From Arthrobacter sp. DWC3 (GTDB taxonomy: Bacteria; Actinomycetota; Actinomycetes; Actinomycetales; Micrococcaceae), in the NCBI RefSeq assembly GCF_002929375.1, contig NZ_PJIP01000010.1, positions 62,001-126,000 on the forward strand: a DNA stretch of 64,000 bases. Reading direction: 5' to 3'. Below the pieces are notes generated by a model. That model had not been told where the DNA came from. It saw only the letters and a list, made by a program, of their open reading frames with translations, and searched no databases. This document shows positions 18,290-26,325 of the stretch, in pieces; the first letter of the stretch is position 1; the number at the start of each line of letters is the position of its first letter. The translations under genes were made by a program, and so were the position numbers.

Positions 18290-19213
18290 CTATTCCGCGC
18301 GCACCCAGCCCGTGAAGTGCGGCCGCCGTCGCTTCGCGGACCACCCGACCACCTCGACGACGCTGCCGCCACTGCCGCCGCCGTCGCCCGCCGTGCGCGC
18401 GAACGACGTCGTCACGGTGCCGGGCAGCAGGACCGGGGTGGCGAAGTCGATGCGCCAGGCCAGGGCGCCGTGCGGGGCGGGCACCGCCTCGTCGACCATG
18501 CGCGCGGCGAGGTACATGCCGTGCGCGATCGCGGTCCTCATGCCGAGCGCCCGCGCGGTCGGTCCGCTGAGGTGGATCGGGTTCCAGTCGCCGGAGACGG
18601 CGGCGTAGCGCCGCCCCGTGTCCGCGCCGAGCCCCCAGAGACCCGTCGGCACGGGGGGGTCGAATGCGGGGCGTCGGTCGTCGCGCCGGACCGTCGCCGC
18701 GTCGTCGCCGCGGGCGCGGACGCCGCGTGCCAGGTAGACGGACCGGCCCGTCCAGACGCGCTCGCCGCCGACGGAGGCCTCCGTGACGACGTCCACCTGC
18801 GTGCCGGCTGCGTGCGGGCGCAGGTCCTCCGTCCAGGCCACGACGTCGAGGGCCTCGAAGGCCCCGACCTGCCGGCCCTGGTGCACCTCGTTGCTGAGGT
18901 GCACCATGCCGAGCAGGGGCAGCGGGAAGTCTGGGCGTGCGAGGACGCTCATGGCCACCGGGAAGGCGAGGGTGTGCACGTAGGCCGACGGCAGGGTGTC
19001 GCGGGCGGCGGACCCGAGCAGCTGCTGGAACCGCGTCAGCGCACCGAGATCCGCCACCACGCCGTGGACGCGATGGCGGACGTCGGGCAGGACGTCCGGC
19101 GGGCTCGCCCGCCGGACGGTGCGCACCGCCGCGTGCCGGACAGCCCGCCGGTACAGCGCGGGAAGGCTCGGCATCCCGGGCAGGACGATGTCCGTCGTGA
19201 GCACGCCGCTCAC
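18290..19213 (-). CDS. MaoC-type (R)-hydratase / dehydratase
   Basis: A 307-residue double hot-dog protein. The C-terminal half has SGDWNPIHLSGPTARALG followed by IAHGMYLAARM, the hydratase-2 motif whose Asp and His activate water. The N-terminal half is a degenerate hot-dog that usually binds the acyl chain. It is expected to hydrate trans-2-enoyl-CoA or dehydrate 3-hydroxyacyl thioesters in the cytosol. Its GTG start overlaps the fabG4 stop by four bases (GTGA), so it is third in a tightly coupled operon. The order resembles htdX-fabG4-fadA2 of M. tuberculosis (from memory). Confidence 0.9.
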   Translation of the reverse strand: MSGVLTTDIVLPGMPSLPALYRRAVRHAAVRTVRRASPPDVLPDVRHRVHGVVADLGALTRFQQLLGSAARDTLPSAYVHTLAFPVAMSVLARPDFPLPLLGMVHLSNEVHQGRQVGAFEALDVVAWTEDLRPHAAGTQVDVVTEASVGGERVWTGRSVYLARGVRARGDDAATVRRDDRRPAFDPPVPTGLWGLGADTGRRYAAVSGDWNPIHLSGPTARALGMRTAIAHGMYLAARMVDEAVPAPHGALAWRIDFATPVLLPGTVTTSFARTAGDGGGSGGSVVEVVGWSAKRRRPHFTGWVRAE

Positions 19214-20586
19214 GCGCCCACCAGGTTCTGCCCGCAGACGCGGACCACCTGACCGTTGATCCCGGCCGCCGCGTCGGAGGCCAGGAACGCGATGGTCTCG
19301 GCGACGTCGACGGGGAGCCCGCCCTGCTGCAGACTGCTGAGGCGGCGTGCCACCTGGCGCGTCAGCGGCGGGATCCTGGCCGTCATGTCCGTCTCGATGA
19401 AGCCGGGGGCCACGGCGTTGATGGTGCGGCCGCCGCCGTCGAACGCTGCCGCCTGTGCCCGGACCATGCCGATCACCCCGGCCTTCGAGGCCGCGTAGTT
19501 GCTCTGCCCGCGGTTGCCCGCGATGCCGCTCGTCGAGGCCAGGCTGATGATCCGGCCGGTGGCCGAGAACACGGGAGAGGCGAGGAGCCGCTCGTTCATG
19601 CGCAGCTGCGAGGCGATGTTCACGGCGATGACGGAGTCCCAGCGGGGCGCGTCCATGTTGGCGAGCAGCTTGTCCCGCGTGATGCCTGCGTTGTGCACCA
19701 CGATGTCCAGGACGCCGTAGCGCTGCCCCACGTGCTCGAGGATGCGCTCCGCGGCGTCGGGTGCGGTGATGTCGAGCTGCAGGGCGGTGCCGTGCACGCC
19801 GTTCGCGACCCGGGCGAGCTGCTCGCCCGCTGCCGGCACGTCGACCGCGACCACACGGGCGCCGTCGCGGGCGAGGACCTCGGCGATCTTCGCGCCGATG
19901 CCTCGCGCCGCGCCGGTCACCACGGCCGTCCTCCCCGCGAGGGGCTGCTCCGGCGCGCCCTCCCCCGCGGCGCCGGTCGCCGCGGCGAGGTCGGCGACGC
20001 TCTCTGCGGGTGTGGCGGTCACCTCGATGAACTGGCCGTCCACGTAGGCGCTCCTGCCGGAGAGCAGGAACCGGAGGGCGCCGAGGGTGGTGGGGTCGGT
20101 GGTCGTCGCGTCGCCGCGCAGGATGATCCCGTTCGCCGTCGCGCCGTTGCGGAGCTCGTGCGCGACGGACCGGAGCGCTCCGTCGATGCCCTGGCGCGCC
20201 GCGGCCTCGGCCGGATCGGCGGTCTCGGCGGACGAGCGGAAGAGCCCGACGACCCGGCCGCCCGGGACGAGCAGGCGGACGGCCTGGCCGAGTTCGAGCA
20301 TGGGGGCCGCGAGGTCCATGGGCGAGGACGCGCGGTCGAGGACCACGACGGCGGCACTCAGCTTCTCGCCGGGCAGCACGTGGCGGCGCACCTCGACGTC
20401 CCAGCCGAGCAGCACGTCGGCGAGCGCATCCGCCCCGGCGCCCGCCCCGGCCACCAGCACGGGCTGCGCGGCGAGGACCTCTCCCGGGGAGTAGCGCCGC
20501 AGCACCGAGGGACGCGGCAGGCCGAGGGTCTTCGCGATCCGGGCCGGCAAGGGGGTGTTGACCAGGTCGAGGTAGGTGTCGGCCAT
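19210..20586 (-). CDS. fabG4: High-molecular-weight 3-oxoacyl-(CoA/ACP) reductase, FabG4-like
   Basis: A 458-residue fusion of an N-terminal flavodoxin-like domain (residues 1-200, no cofactor motif) and a C-terminal SDR domain. The SDR domain has VVTGAARGIG (Rossmann glycines), VHNAGITRD, SLASTSGIAG with the catalytic Ser, YAASKAG (Tyr, Lys) and the closing QVVRVCGQNLVGA. This two-domain form is the FabG4 type, which interconverts 3-oxoacyl and 3-hydroxyacyl thioesters with NAD(H). The ATG overlaps the thiolase stop by one base (TGATG), while the frame above it is only a shadow of the thiolase gene. Confidence 0.92.
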   Translation of the reverse strand: MADTYLDLVNTPLPARIAKTLGLPRPSVLRRYSPGEVLAAQPVLVAGAGAGADALADVLLGWDVEVRRHVLPGEKLSAAVVVLDRASSPMDLAAPMLELGQAVRLLVPGGRVVGLFRSSAETADPAEAAARQGIDGALRSVAHELRNGATANGIILRGDATTTDPTTLGALRFLLSGRSAYVDGQFIEVTATPAESVADLAAATGAAGEGAPEQPLAGRTAVVTGAARGIGAKIAEVLARDGARVVAVDVPAAGEQLARVANGVHGTALQLDITAPDAAERILEHVGQRYGVLDIVVHNAGITRDKLLANMDAPRWDSVIAVNIASQLRMNERLLASPVFSATGRIISLASTSGIAGNRGQSNYAASKAGVIGMVRAQAAAFDGGGRTINAVAPGFIETDMTARIPPLTRQVARRLSSLQQGGLPVDVAETIAFLASDAAAGINGQVVRVCGQNLVGA

Positions 20587-21899
20587 CAGTTCCTGGCCTC
20601 GAGGATCGCGACGACGCCCTGTCCGCCGGCGGCGCACACGGAGATCAGGCCGCGGCCGCCCTGCTCGGACAGCGTCTTGGCGAGGGAGGCGACGATCCGC
20701 CCGCCCGTCGCGGCGAACGGGTGTCCTGCTGCGAGCGAGGACCCGTTGACGTTGAGCTTGGCGCGGTCGATGCTGCCGAGCGCTCCGTCGAGCCCGAGGA
20801 CGCGCTTGCAGTAGGCCGCGTCCTCCCAGGCCGCCAGGGAGCTGAGGACCGTCCCGGCGAACGCCTCGTGGATCTCGAAGAAGTCGAAGTCCTCGAGGGT
20901 GAGGCCGTTGCGCTCGAGCAGGCGGGGCAGGGCGTGGACGGGTGCCATGAGCAGGCCCTCGTCCCCGTGCACGAAGTCCACCGCGGCCGCCTCGGCGTCG
21001 ACGATGGTGGCGAGCATGGGCAGGTTGTTCGCCGTGGCGTACTCCTCGCTGCCCAGCAGGACGACGGCGGCGCCGTCGGTGAGCGGCGTGGAGTTGCCCG
21101 CGGTCATGGTCGCCGGGGTGTCGAGGGACTTCCCGAAGACGGGCTTGAGCGTGGCCAGCTTCTCGAGCGAGGTGTCGGCGCGGAGGTTGGCGTCCCGGGT
21201 CAGGCCGCGGTACGGCGTCATGAGGTCGGTGAAGAACCCGCGCTCGTAGGCGGCCGCGAGGTTCCGGTGGCTGTGGAGGGCGAGCTCGTCCTGCGCCTCC
21301 CGGGTGATCTCCCACGCCGCGGTGGTGAGGGCCTGGTGCTCGCCCATGGACAGGCCGGTGCGGGGCTCTCCGGTGGTCGGCGCGTTGGGCGAGAGGTCCT
21401 TCGGGCGGAGCGTGGCCAGCGTCTTCAGCTTCTGCTGCGTGGTCTTCGCACGGGAGAGATCGAGCAGCACGCGCCGCAGTCCCTCGCTCACGGCGATGGG
21501 GGCGTCCGAGGCGGAGTCGACGCCGCCGGCGATGCCTGATTCGATCTGCCCGAGCTTGATCTTGTTGGACAGTCCCACCACGGTCTCGAGGCCGGTGGCG
21601 CAGGCCTGCTGCAGGTCGTAGGCCGGCGTCTCGGCCGACAGGGCGGAGCCGAGGACCGCCTCGCGCGTCAGGTTGAAGTCGCGGGAGTGCTTGAGGACGG
21701 CGCCGGCCGCGACCTCGCCGATGCGCTCGCCCTGCAGGCCGAACCGGGCGACCAGGCCGTCCAGGGCCGCGATGAGCATGTCCTTGTTGGACGAGTAGGC
21801 GTAGGCGCCGCCCGAGCGCGCGAAGGGGATGCGGTTGCCGCCGATGACGACTGCGGTGCGGGGGGAGGCAGTGGTCTGCGCTCCGGCCTGATCTGCCAT
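20586..21899 (-). CDS. Acetyl-CoA C-acyltransferase (thiolase, FadA2-like)
   Basis: A 437-residue thiolase. QQACATGLETV contains the nucleophilic cysteine, FEIHEAFAG the His of the NEAF-like motif (here HEAF), HPFAATGGRI the GHP-type His, and VCAAGGQG the second active-site Cys and oxyanion loop. It should cleave 3-oxoacyl-CoA to acetyl-CoA in beta-oxidation, or run in reverse. First gene of the minus-strand operon; AGGAG sits seven bases before the ATG at 21899. Its promoter must overlap the 31-bp palindrome in front of the divergent TetR gene. Confidence 0.93.
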   Translation of the reverse strand: MADQAGAQTTASPRTAVVIGGNRIPFARSGGAYAYSSNKDMLIAALDGLVARFGLQGERIGEVAAGAVLKHSRDFNLTREAVLGSALSAETPAYDLQQACATGLETVVGLSNKIKLGQIESGIAGGVDSASDAPIAVSEGLRRVLLDLSRAKTTQQKLKTLATLRPKDLSPNAPTTGEPRTGLSMGEHQALTTAAWEITREAQDELALHSHRNLAAAYERGFFTDLMTPYRGLTRDANLRADTSLEKLATLKPVFGKSLDTPATMTAGNSTPLTDGAAVVLLGSEEYATANNLPMLATIVDAEAAAVDFVHGDEGLLMAPVHALPRLLERNGLTLEDFDFFEIHEAFAGTVLSSLAAWEDAAYCKRVLGLDGALGSIDRAKLNVNGSSLAAGHPFAATGGRIVASLAKTLSEQGGRGLISVCAAGGQGVVAILEARN

Positions 21900-21932
21900 G
21901 GAGATGCTCCTGGTACGTGAGGGTGGATTACC

Positions 21933-21963
21933 GATACCTAGCGTACCTGATACGCTGGGTATC
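21933..21963. promoter_or_regulatory. 31-bp palindrome: probable TetR operator in a divergent promoter
   Basis: GATACCtAGCGTA and TACGCTgGGTATC form 13-base arms, complementary at 12 of 13 positions, around a five-base centre. The right arm ends at the base before the TetR start codon. TTACCG (21928-21933) and TACGCT (21951-21956) are 17 bp apart and could be the -35/-10 for a leaderless TetR mRNA. The mirrored TACGCT-like element serves the other direction. Binding would block both promoters. Confidence 0.8.
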
Positions 21964-22725
21964 ATGAAGCTCGCCGCGGCCCTCAAGAGTGCCTCCCCGA
22001 TGGCGCCCGACAGCGCGCCGACGGCGTCCGACGGCCGATCCAGCCGCTGGGAGCAGCACCGGGCGGAACGTCGGCGCCAGCTCATCAAGACCGCACGACG
22101 GGCCGTGAGCGCCCTCGGGCCGGGAGCCTCCATGGAGGACATCGCGGCGGCCGCGGACACCTCGAAGTCGGTCTACTACCGCTACTTCGGCGACAAGACC
22201 GGCCTGCAGCGCGCCATGGCCGAGGTGGTCATCGGGCAGATGCAGCAGAAGGTCTTCGACGCGGCCAAGGCGGCCACCACCCCGCGGGAGGGCCTGTACT
22301 CGATGGTGCTCGCCTACCTCCAGATGGCCCAGACCTCCCCGAACGTCTACGCGTTCGTCACGCGCGTGGGGATCGCCGAGTCCACCACGGCCGACGACGA
22401 CGCCCAGGACACCCTCGCCCACTTCCTCGCCGCGATCACCGAGATGATCGCGGCGCCCATGCGCGCCTACCTGCTCTCCCCCGACCGCCCCGCCGGCCCC
22501 GACGACGCCGCACCCGGGTACTGGCCCGCGGCGGCGATCGGCATGGTGCGGGCCGCCGGCGAGCGCTGGCTCTGCGCACCCGACGGCCCCGACCGACCCA
22601 GCGAGGAGCAGATGGCCCGCCACATCACGGGCTGGCTCCTCGACGGCATCAGCCGGTACGAGGACCTCGTACCTGCCGCCGCCCCGCTTCCCCCCGCCCG
22701 CCGACCAGCGAAGGACACGCCATGA
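21964..22725 (+). CDS. TetR family regulator of the fatty-acid module
   Basis: A 253-residue repressor-type protein. The helix-turn-helix lies at about residues 36-78: RRQLIKTARRAVSAL, SMEDIAAAADTSKSVYYRYFGDK, with the usual YYRYF recognition helix. The C-terminal ligand domain has no identifiable effector. The ATG at 21964 is chosen because it is adjacent to the operator and -10-like element; an earlier ATG at 21898 would overlap the thiolase start. Its stop overlaps the acyl-CoA oxidase ATG by four bases. Autoregulation and control of both arms of the module is the simplest reading. Confidence 0.9.
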   Translation: MKLAAALKSASPMAPDSAPTASDGRSSRWEQHRAERRRQLIKTARRAVSALGPGASMEDIAAAADTSKSVYYRYFGDKTGLQRAMAEVVIGQMQQKVFDAAKAATTPREGLYSMVLAYLQMAQTSPNVYAFVTRVGIAESTTADDDAQDTLAHFLAAITEMIAAPMRAYLLSPDRPAGPDDAAPGYWPAAAIGMVRAAGERWLCAPDGPDRPSEEQMARHITGWLLDGISRYEDLVPAAAPLPPARRPAKDTP

Positions 22726-24851
22726 CCGACATCCTCTCCAGGCCCCAGCAGATCCCCGCCACCGCGGACATCCGCGACGACGACCGCGCCGCCGTCGACA
22801 CCGCCGAGCTCGGCGAGCTGCTCCTCGGCCGGTGGGCGCACGTGCGCCGCGTGGCCCGCGAGCTCGCGGGACGCCCCGAGCTGCACAAGATCGAGGGCCT
22901 CACCCACACGGAGCACCGCCTGCGCTGCTTCGACCAGCTCCACTACCTCGTGGGCCAGAAGGCCGTGCACCGCGCCTTCCCGAAGGCCTTCGGCGGCGAC
23001 GACGACAACGGCGGCAACATCGCCGGGTTCGAGGAACTCGTGGTGGCGGACCCCTCGCTGCAGATCAAGGCCGGTGTGCAGTGGGGCCTCTTCGGGTCCG
23101 CCGTCCTGCACCTCGGGACCGAGCGGCACCACGAGGCGTGGCTCCCGGGGATCATGGACATGGAGATCCCCGGCTGCTTCGCGATGACCGAGACCGGTCA
23201 CGGCAGCGACGTGGCCAGCATCGCCACGACCGCCACGTTCGACCCGGCGACCGACGAGTTCGTCATCGACACCCCCTTCCGTGCCGCCTGGAAGGACTAC
23301 ATCGGCAACGGTGCCATCGACGGCCGGGCCGCCGTCGTCTTCGCGCAGCTCGTCACGAACGGCGTCAACCACGGCGTCCACGGCCTCTACGTGGAACTGC
23401 GCAACGAGGACGGCTCCTTCAAGCCCGGCGTGGGCGGGGAGGACGACGGCATCAAGGGCGGCCTCAACGGCATCGACAACGGTCGGCTGCACTTCACCGG
23501 CGTCCGGGTTCCGCGCACCAACCTGCTGAACCGCTACGGCGACGTCGCCGAGGACGGCACCTACACCTCGCCGATCGCCTCTCCCGGCCGCCGCTTCTTC
23601 ACGATGCTCGGCACCCTCGTGCAGGGGCGTGTCTCCCTCGACGGTGCAGCCGTGGCCGCGAGCAAGCTGGCCCTCACCGCGGCGATCACCTACGCGACAC
23701 AGCGCCGCCAGTTCAACGCGTCCTCCAATCTGAAGGAGGAGGTGCTGATGGACTACCAGCGGCACCAGCGCCGGCTCCTGCCCCGCCTCGCGGCGACCTA
23801 CGCGGCCGCCTTCGCGCACGAGGAGCTCCTCGAGAAGTTCGACGGCGTGTTCTCGGGCGAGCACGACACCGACGAGGACCGCCAGGACCTCGAGACCCTC
23901 GCCGCGGCCCTCAAGCCGCTCAGCACGTGGCTGGCCCTCGACACGCTGCAGGAGTGCCGCGAGGCGACCGGCGGCCAGGGGTTCCTCATCGAGAACCGCT
24001 TCGCCTCGCTCCGCGCGGACCTCGACGTGTACGTGACGTTCGAGGGCGACAACACCGTGCTGCTGCAGCTCGTGGCCAAGCGCCTGCTCACCGACTACGC
24101 CAAGGAGTTCAAGGGCGTGGACTTCGGCGTGCTGGCGCGCTACGCGGTCTCCCAGGCCGCAGGCAGGACCCTGCACCGCTCCGGGCTCCGCCGGGTCGCG
24201 CAGACGGTGGCGGACTCGGGATCGGGCAAGAAGTCGGCGATCGCCCTCCGCGACGAGGACACGCAGCGTGAGCTGCTGACCGACCGCGTGCAGGCGCGCG
24301 TGGCCGACGTCGCCGCGGTGCTGCGCGGCGCGAAGGGCATGTCGCAGGAGCAGTCCGCCGCGCTCTTCAACGAGCACCAGAACGAGCTCATCGAAGTGGC
24401 CCACGCCCACGCCGAGCTGCTGCAGTGGGAGGCGTTCACGCGCGGCCTGAAGAAGCTCCAGGACCCGGGCACGCGCGAGGTGCTCACGCGCCTCCGCGAC
24501 CTCTTCGGCCTGTGCCTCATCGAGAAGGACCTGGCCTGGTTCCTCATGAACGGCCGGCTCTCCTCGCAGCGCGCGCGCACCCTGGACGGCTACATCAACC
24601 GGCTGCTGGTGAAGATCCGCCCGCACGCGCTCGACCTCGTGGAGGCGTTTGGCTACGGGCCGGAGCACCTGCGGTCGGCCGTCGCGAGCGGTGCCGAGCA
24701 GCAGCGCCAGGAGGAGGCGGCGGAGTACACGCGCCGCCGCCGGGCGAGCGGCGACGCCCCGATCGACGAGAAGACGCTCCTGGCCCGCGCGGCCAAGGAG
24801 AAGAAGGCCAGGAAGGCCAGGAAGGCCGCGAAGGGGCGCGCGCAGCGCTAG
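22722..24851 (+). CDS. Acyl-CoA oxidase
   Basis: A 709-residue FAD enzyme that oxidises acyl-CoA to trans-2-enoyl-CoA with O2 and releases H2O2. Size and motifs are those of acyl-CoA oxidases rather than the roughly 400-residue dehydrogenases: FAMTETGHGSDV, RRFFTMLGTLVQGRVSL, ATGGQGFL, and YVTFEGDNTVLLQL, where the Glu of FEGDNTV is the catalytic base in the oxidase family. The final 30 residues are a Lys/Arg/Ala-rich tail. Arthrobacter oxidases of this type are known enzymes. The gene overlaps the TetR stop (ATGA). A mycobacterial FadE5-type dehydrogenase was considered, but FEGDNTV favours oxidase. Confidence 0.88.
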   Translation: MTDILSRPQQIPATADIRDDDRAAVDTAELGELLLGRWAHVRRVARELAGRPELHKIEGLTHTEHRLRCFDQLHYLVGQKAVHRAFPKAFGGDDDNGGNIAGFEELVVADPSLQIKAGVQWGLFGSAVLHLGTERHHEAWLPGIMDMEIPGCFAMTETGHGSDVASIATTATFDPATDEFVIDTPFRAAWKDYIGNGAIDGRAAVVFAQLVTNGVNHGVHGLYVELRNEDGSFKPGVGGEDDGIKGGLNGIDNGRLHFTGVRVPRTNLLNRYGDVAEDGTYTSPIASPGRRFFTMLGTLVQGRVSLDGAAVAASKLALTAAITYATQRRQFNASSNLKEEVLMDYQRHQRRLLPRLAATYAAAFAHEELLEKFDGVFSGEHDTDEDRQDLETLAAALKPLSTWLALDTLQECREATGGQGFLIENRFASLRADLDVYVTFEGDNTVLLQLVAKRLLTDYAKEFKGVDFGVLARYAVSQAAGRTLHRSGLRRVAQTVADSGSGKKSAIALRDEDTQRELLTDRVQARVADVAAVLRGAKGMSQEQSAALFNEHQNELIEVAHAHAELLQWEAFTRGLKKLQDPGTREVLTRLRDLFGLCLIEKDLAWFLMNGRLSSQRARTLDGYINRLLVKIRPHALDLVEAFGYGPEHLRSAVASGAEQQRQEEAAEYTRRRRASGDAPIDEKTLLARAAKEKKARKARKAAKGRAQR

Positions 24852-24884
24852 CAGCAGGGCGCGCCCAGCACCGGCTTCGCCACC

Positions 24885-24945
24885 GTCGAGACCGCAGGAA
24901 CGACCGCATGGCCACCCTCCGCGCCGTCGTTACTGCGGTCTCGAC
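24885..24945. repeat. Inverted repeat between convergent genes
   Basis: GTCGAGACCGCAG (24885-24897) and its perfect complement CTGCGGTCTCGAC (24933-24945) are 35 bp apart in the gap between the acyl-CoA oxidase and glgM genes. It could form a long stem at the 3' ends of both transcripts, or be a remnant of a dispersed actinobacterial repeat containing GGTCTCGAC. Confidence 0.55.
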
Positions 24946-24997
24946 GTACGAGCGGCGGCACCCTTCGACGCGCTGGACCCTTGCTGCCCGGATGCTG

Positions 24998-26191
24998 CTA
25001 GAGGACGCTGCGGTACACGCCGAGGGTCGTCTCGGCGATCGAGTCCCAGCCGAAGTGCCGCTCCGCGCGTTCCCGTCCGGCCGCGCCCATGGCCGCCGCC
25101 CTGGCCGGGTCGGCCACGAGGGCGTTCACGGCCGCCGCGAAGTCGGTGACGAACTTCTCCGGATCCAGGGGCGTACCCGTGCCGTCCTGGACCTGCTCGA
25201 GGGGCACGAGCGTACCGGTCACGCCGTCGTCGATCACCTCGGGGATGCCGCCGGTCGCGGAGGCGACGACGGCGGCGCCGCATGCCATCGCCTCCAGGTT
25301 CACGATGCCGAGCGGCTCGTAGATGGACGGGCAGGCGAACACCGTGGCGTGGCTGAGGATCTGGATCACCTCGCGGCGCGGCAGCATCTTCTCGATGAGC
25401 ACCACCGATCCCCGCTTCTCCCGCAGGTCCGAGATCAGCACGTCCGTCTCGGCCGCGAGCTCCGGGGTGTCGGCGGCGCCCAGGCAGAGCACCAGCTGCA
25501 CGTCGGCCGGCAGGTGCGCGGCCGCCCGCAGGAGGTAGGGCACGCCCTTCTGCCGGGTGTTGCGCCCCACGAACACCACGCTCGGCCGGTCCGGGTCGAT
25601 GCCGTGGGCGCGGAGGGCGTCGTCGTCCTCGTCACGCGACCACAGGGACACGTCGATGCCGTTGTGCACCACGTGCACCCGCGCGGGGTCCACGTCCGGG
25701 TAGCTGCGCAGGATGTCCGCGCGCATGCCCGCGGAGACCGCGATGACGGCGGCGGCGGCCTCGTAGGAGGTCTTCTCCACCCAGGAGGAGAGCGCGTACC
25801 CGCCGCCCAGCTGCTCGGCCTTCCACGGGCGCAGCGGCTCGAGGCTGTGCGCGCTGAGGACGTGCGGGATGCCGTGCAGGAGCGAGGCGAGGTGCCCGGC
25901 CATGTTGGCGTACCAGGTGTGGGAGTGCACCAGGTCCGCGCCGCCGATGGCCTCCAGCATCTGCAGGTCCGTGCCGAGGGTCTGCACCGCGGCGTTCGCC
26001 GTCGCGAGGCCCTCGGGCACGCCGTAGGAGAGCACCGAGGCCCCGTGGTAGTCCTCCGGGCGGGGCGCGCCGAACGCGTGGACGCGCAGGTCCACCTGAG
26101 GGGCGAGGACGCGGCTCAGCTCGGCGACGTGCACCCCCGCGCCACCGTAGATCTCGGGCGGGAACTCCTTGGTCACAATGTCTATTCGCAC
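24998..26191 (-). CDS. glgM: GT4 glycosyltransferase GlgM (maltose-1-phosphate/glycogen synthase, actinobacterial GlgA)
   Basis: A 397-residue GT-B glycosyltransferase with EIYGGAGVHVAELSR (donor loop, KTGG-like), HSHTWYANMAGH, FVGRNTRQKG and CPSIYEPLGIVNLEAMACG, the E-x7-E element of retaining GT4 enzymes. In mycobacteria the equivalent enzyme (Rv1212c) transfers glucose from ADP-glucose to glucose 1-phosphate to make maltose 1-phosphate for the GlgE route. Annotation systems often label it glycogen synthase. Two consecutive GTGs (26194, 26191) can start it; MRIDIVTKEF fits better. It is divergent from glgC, which supplies ADP-glucose. Confidence 0.9.
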   Translation of the reverse strand: MRIDIVTKEFPPEIYGGAGVHVAELSRVLAPQVDLRVHAFGAPRPEDYHGASVLSYGVPEGLATANAAVQTLGTDLQMLEAIGGADLVHSHTWYANMAGHLASLLHGIPHVLSAHSLEPLRPWKAEQLGGGYALSSWVEKTSYEAAAAVIAVSAGMRADILRSYPDVDPARVHVVHNGIDVSLWSRDEDDDALRAHGIDPDRPSVVFVGRNTRQKGVPYLLRAAAHLPADVQLVLCLGAADTPELAAETDVLISDLREKRGSVVLIEKMLPRREVIQILSHATVFACPSIYEPLGIVNLEAMACGAAVVASATGGIPEVIDDGVTGTLVPLEQVQDGTGTPLDPEKFVTDFAAAVNALVADPARAAAMGAAGRERAERHFGWDSIAETTLGVYRSVL

Positions 26192-26237
26192 CACCCCAAC
26201 GTAGTGCAGTGCGTCGGAGTCCTCTAGTGTGAGGAGA

Positions 26238-26268
26238 CCGGAACGGTTCCGGGATACGTGGATCCACG
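26238..26268. promoter_or_regulatory. Two adjacent palindromes in the glgM-glgC intergenic region
   Basis: CCGGAAC-G-GTTCCGG (26238-26252) is a perfect 15-base dyad, and CGTGGATCCACG (26257-26268) a perfect 12-base one, four bases apart. They sit midway between the two divergent starts, where an operator for both genes would be expected. Confidence 0.5.
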
Positions 26269-26325
26269 CGTGATCGACCGTCCATCGGGAACGCAGAACA
26301 CTCAAGGAAGAGCGGGGGGTCAGAA

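Noticed and set aside
22722-24851. FadE5-type acyl-CoA dehydrogenase
   Set aside because: The length (709) and the FEGDNTVLLQL and MLGTLVQGRVSL segments match acyl-CoA oxidases better.
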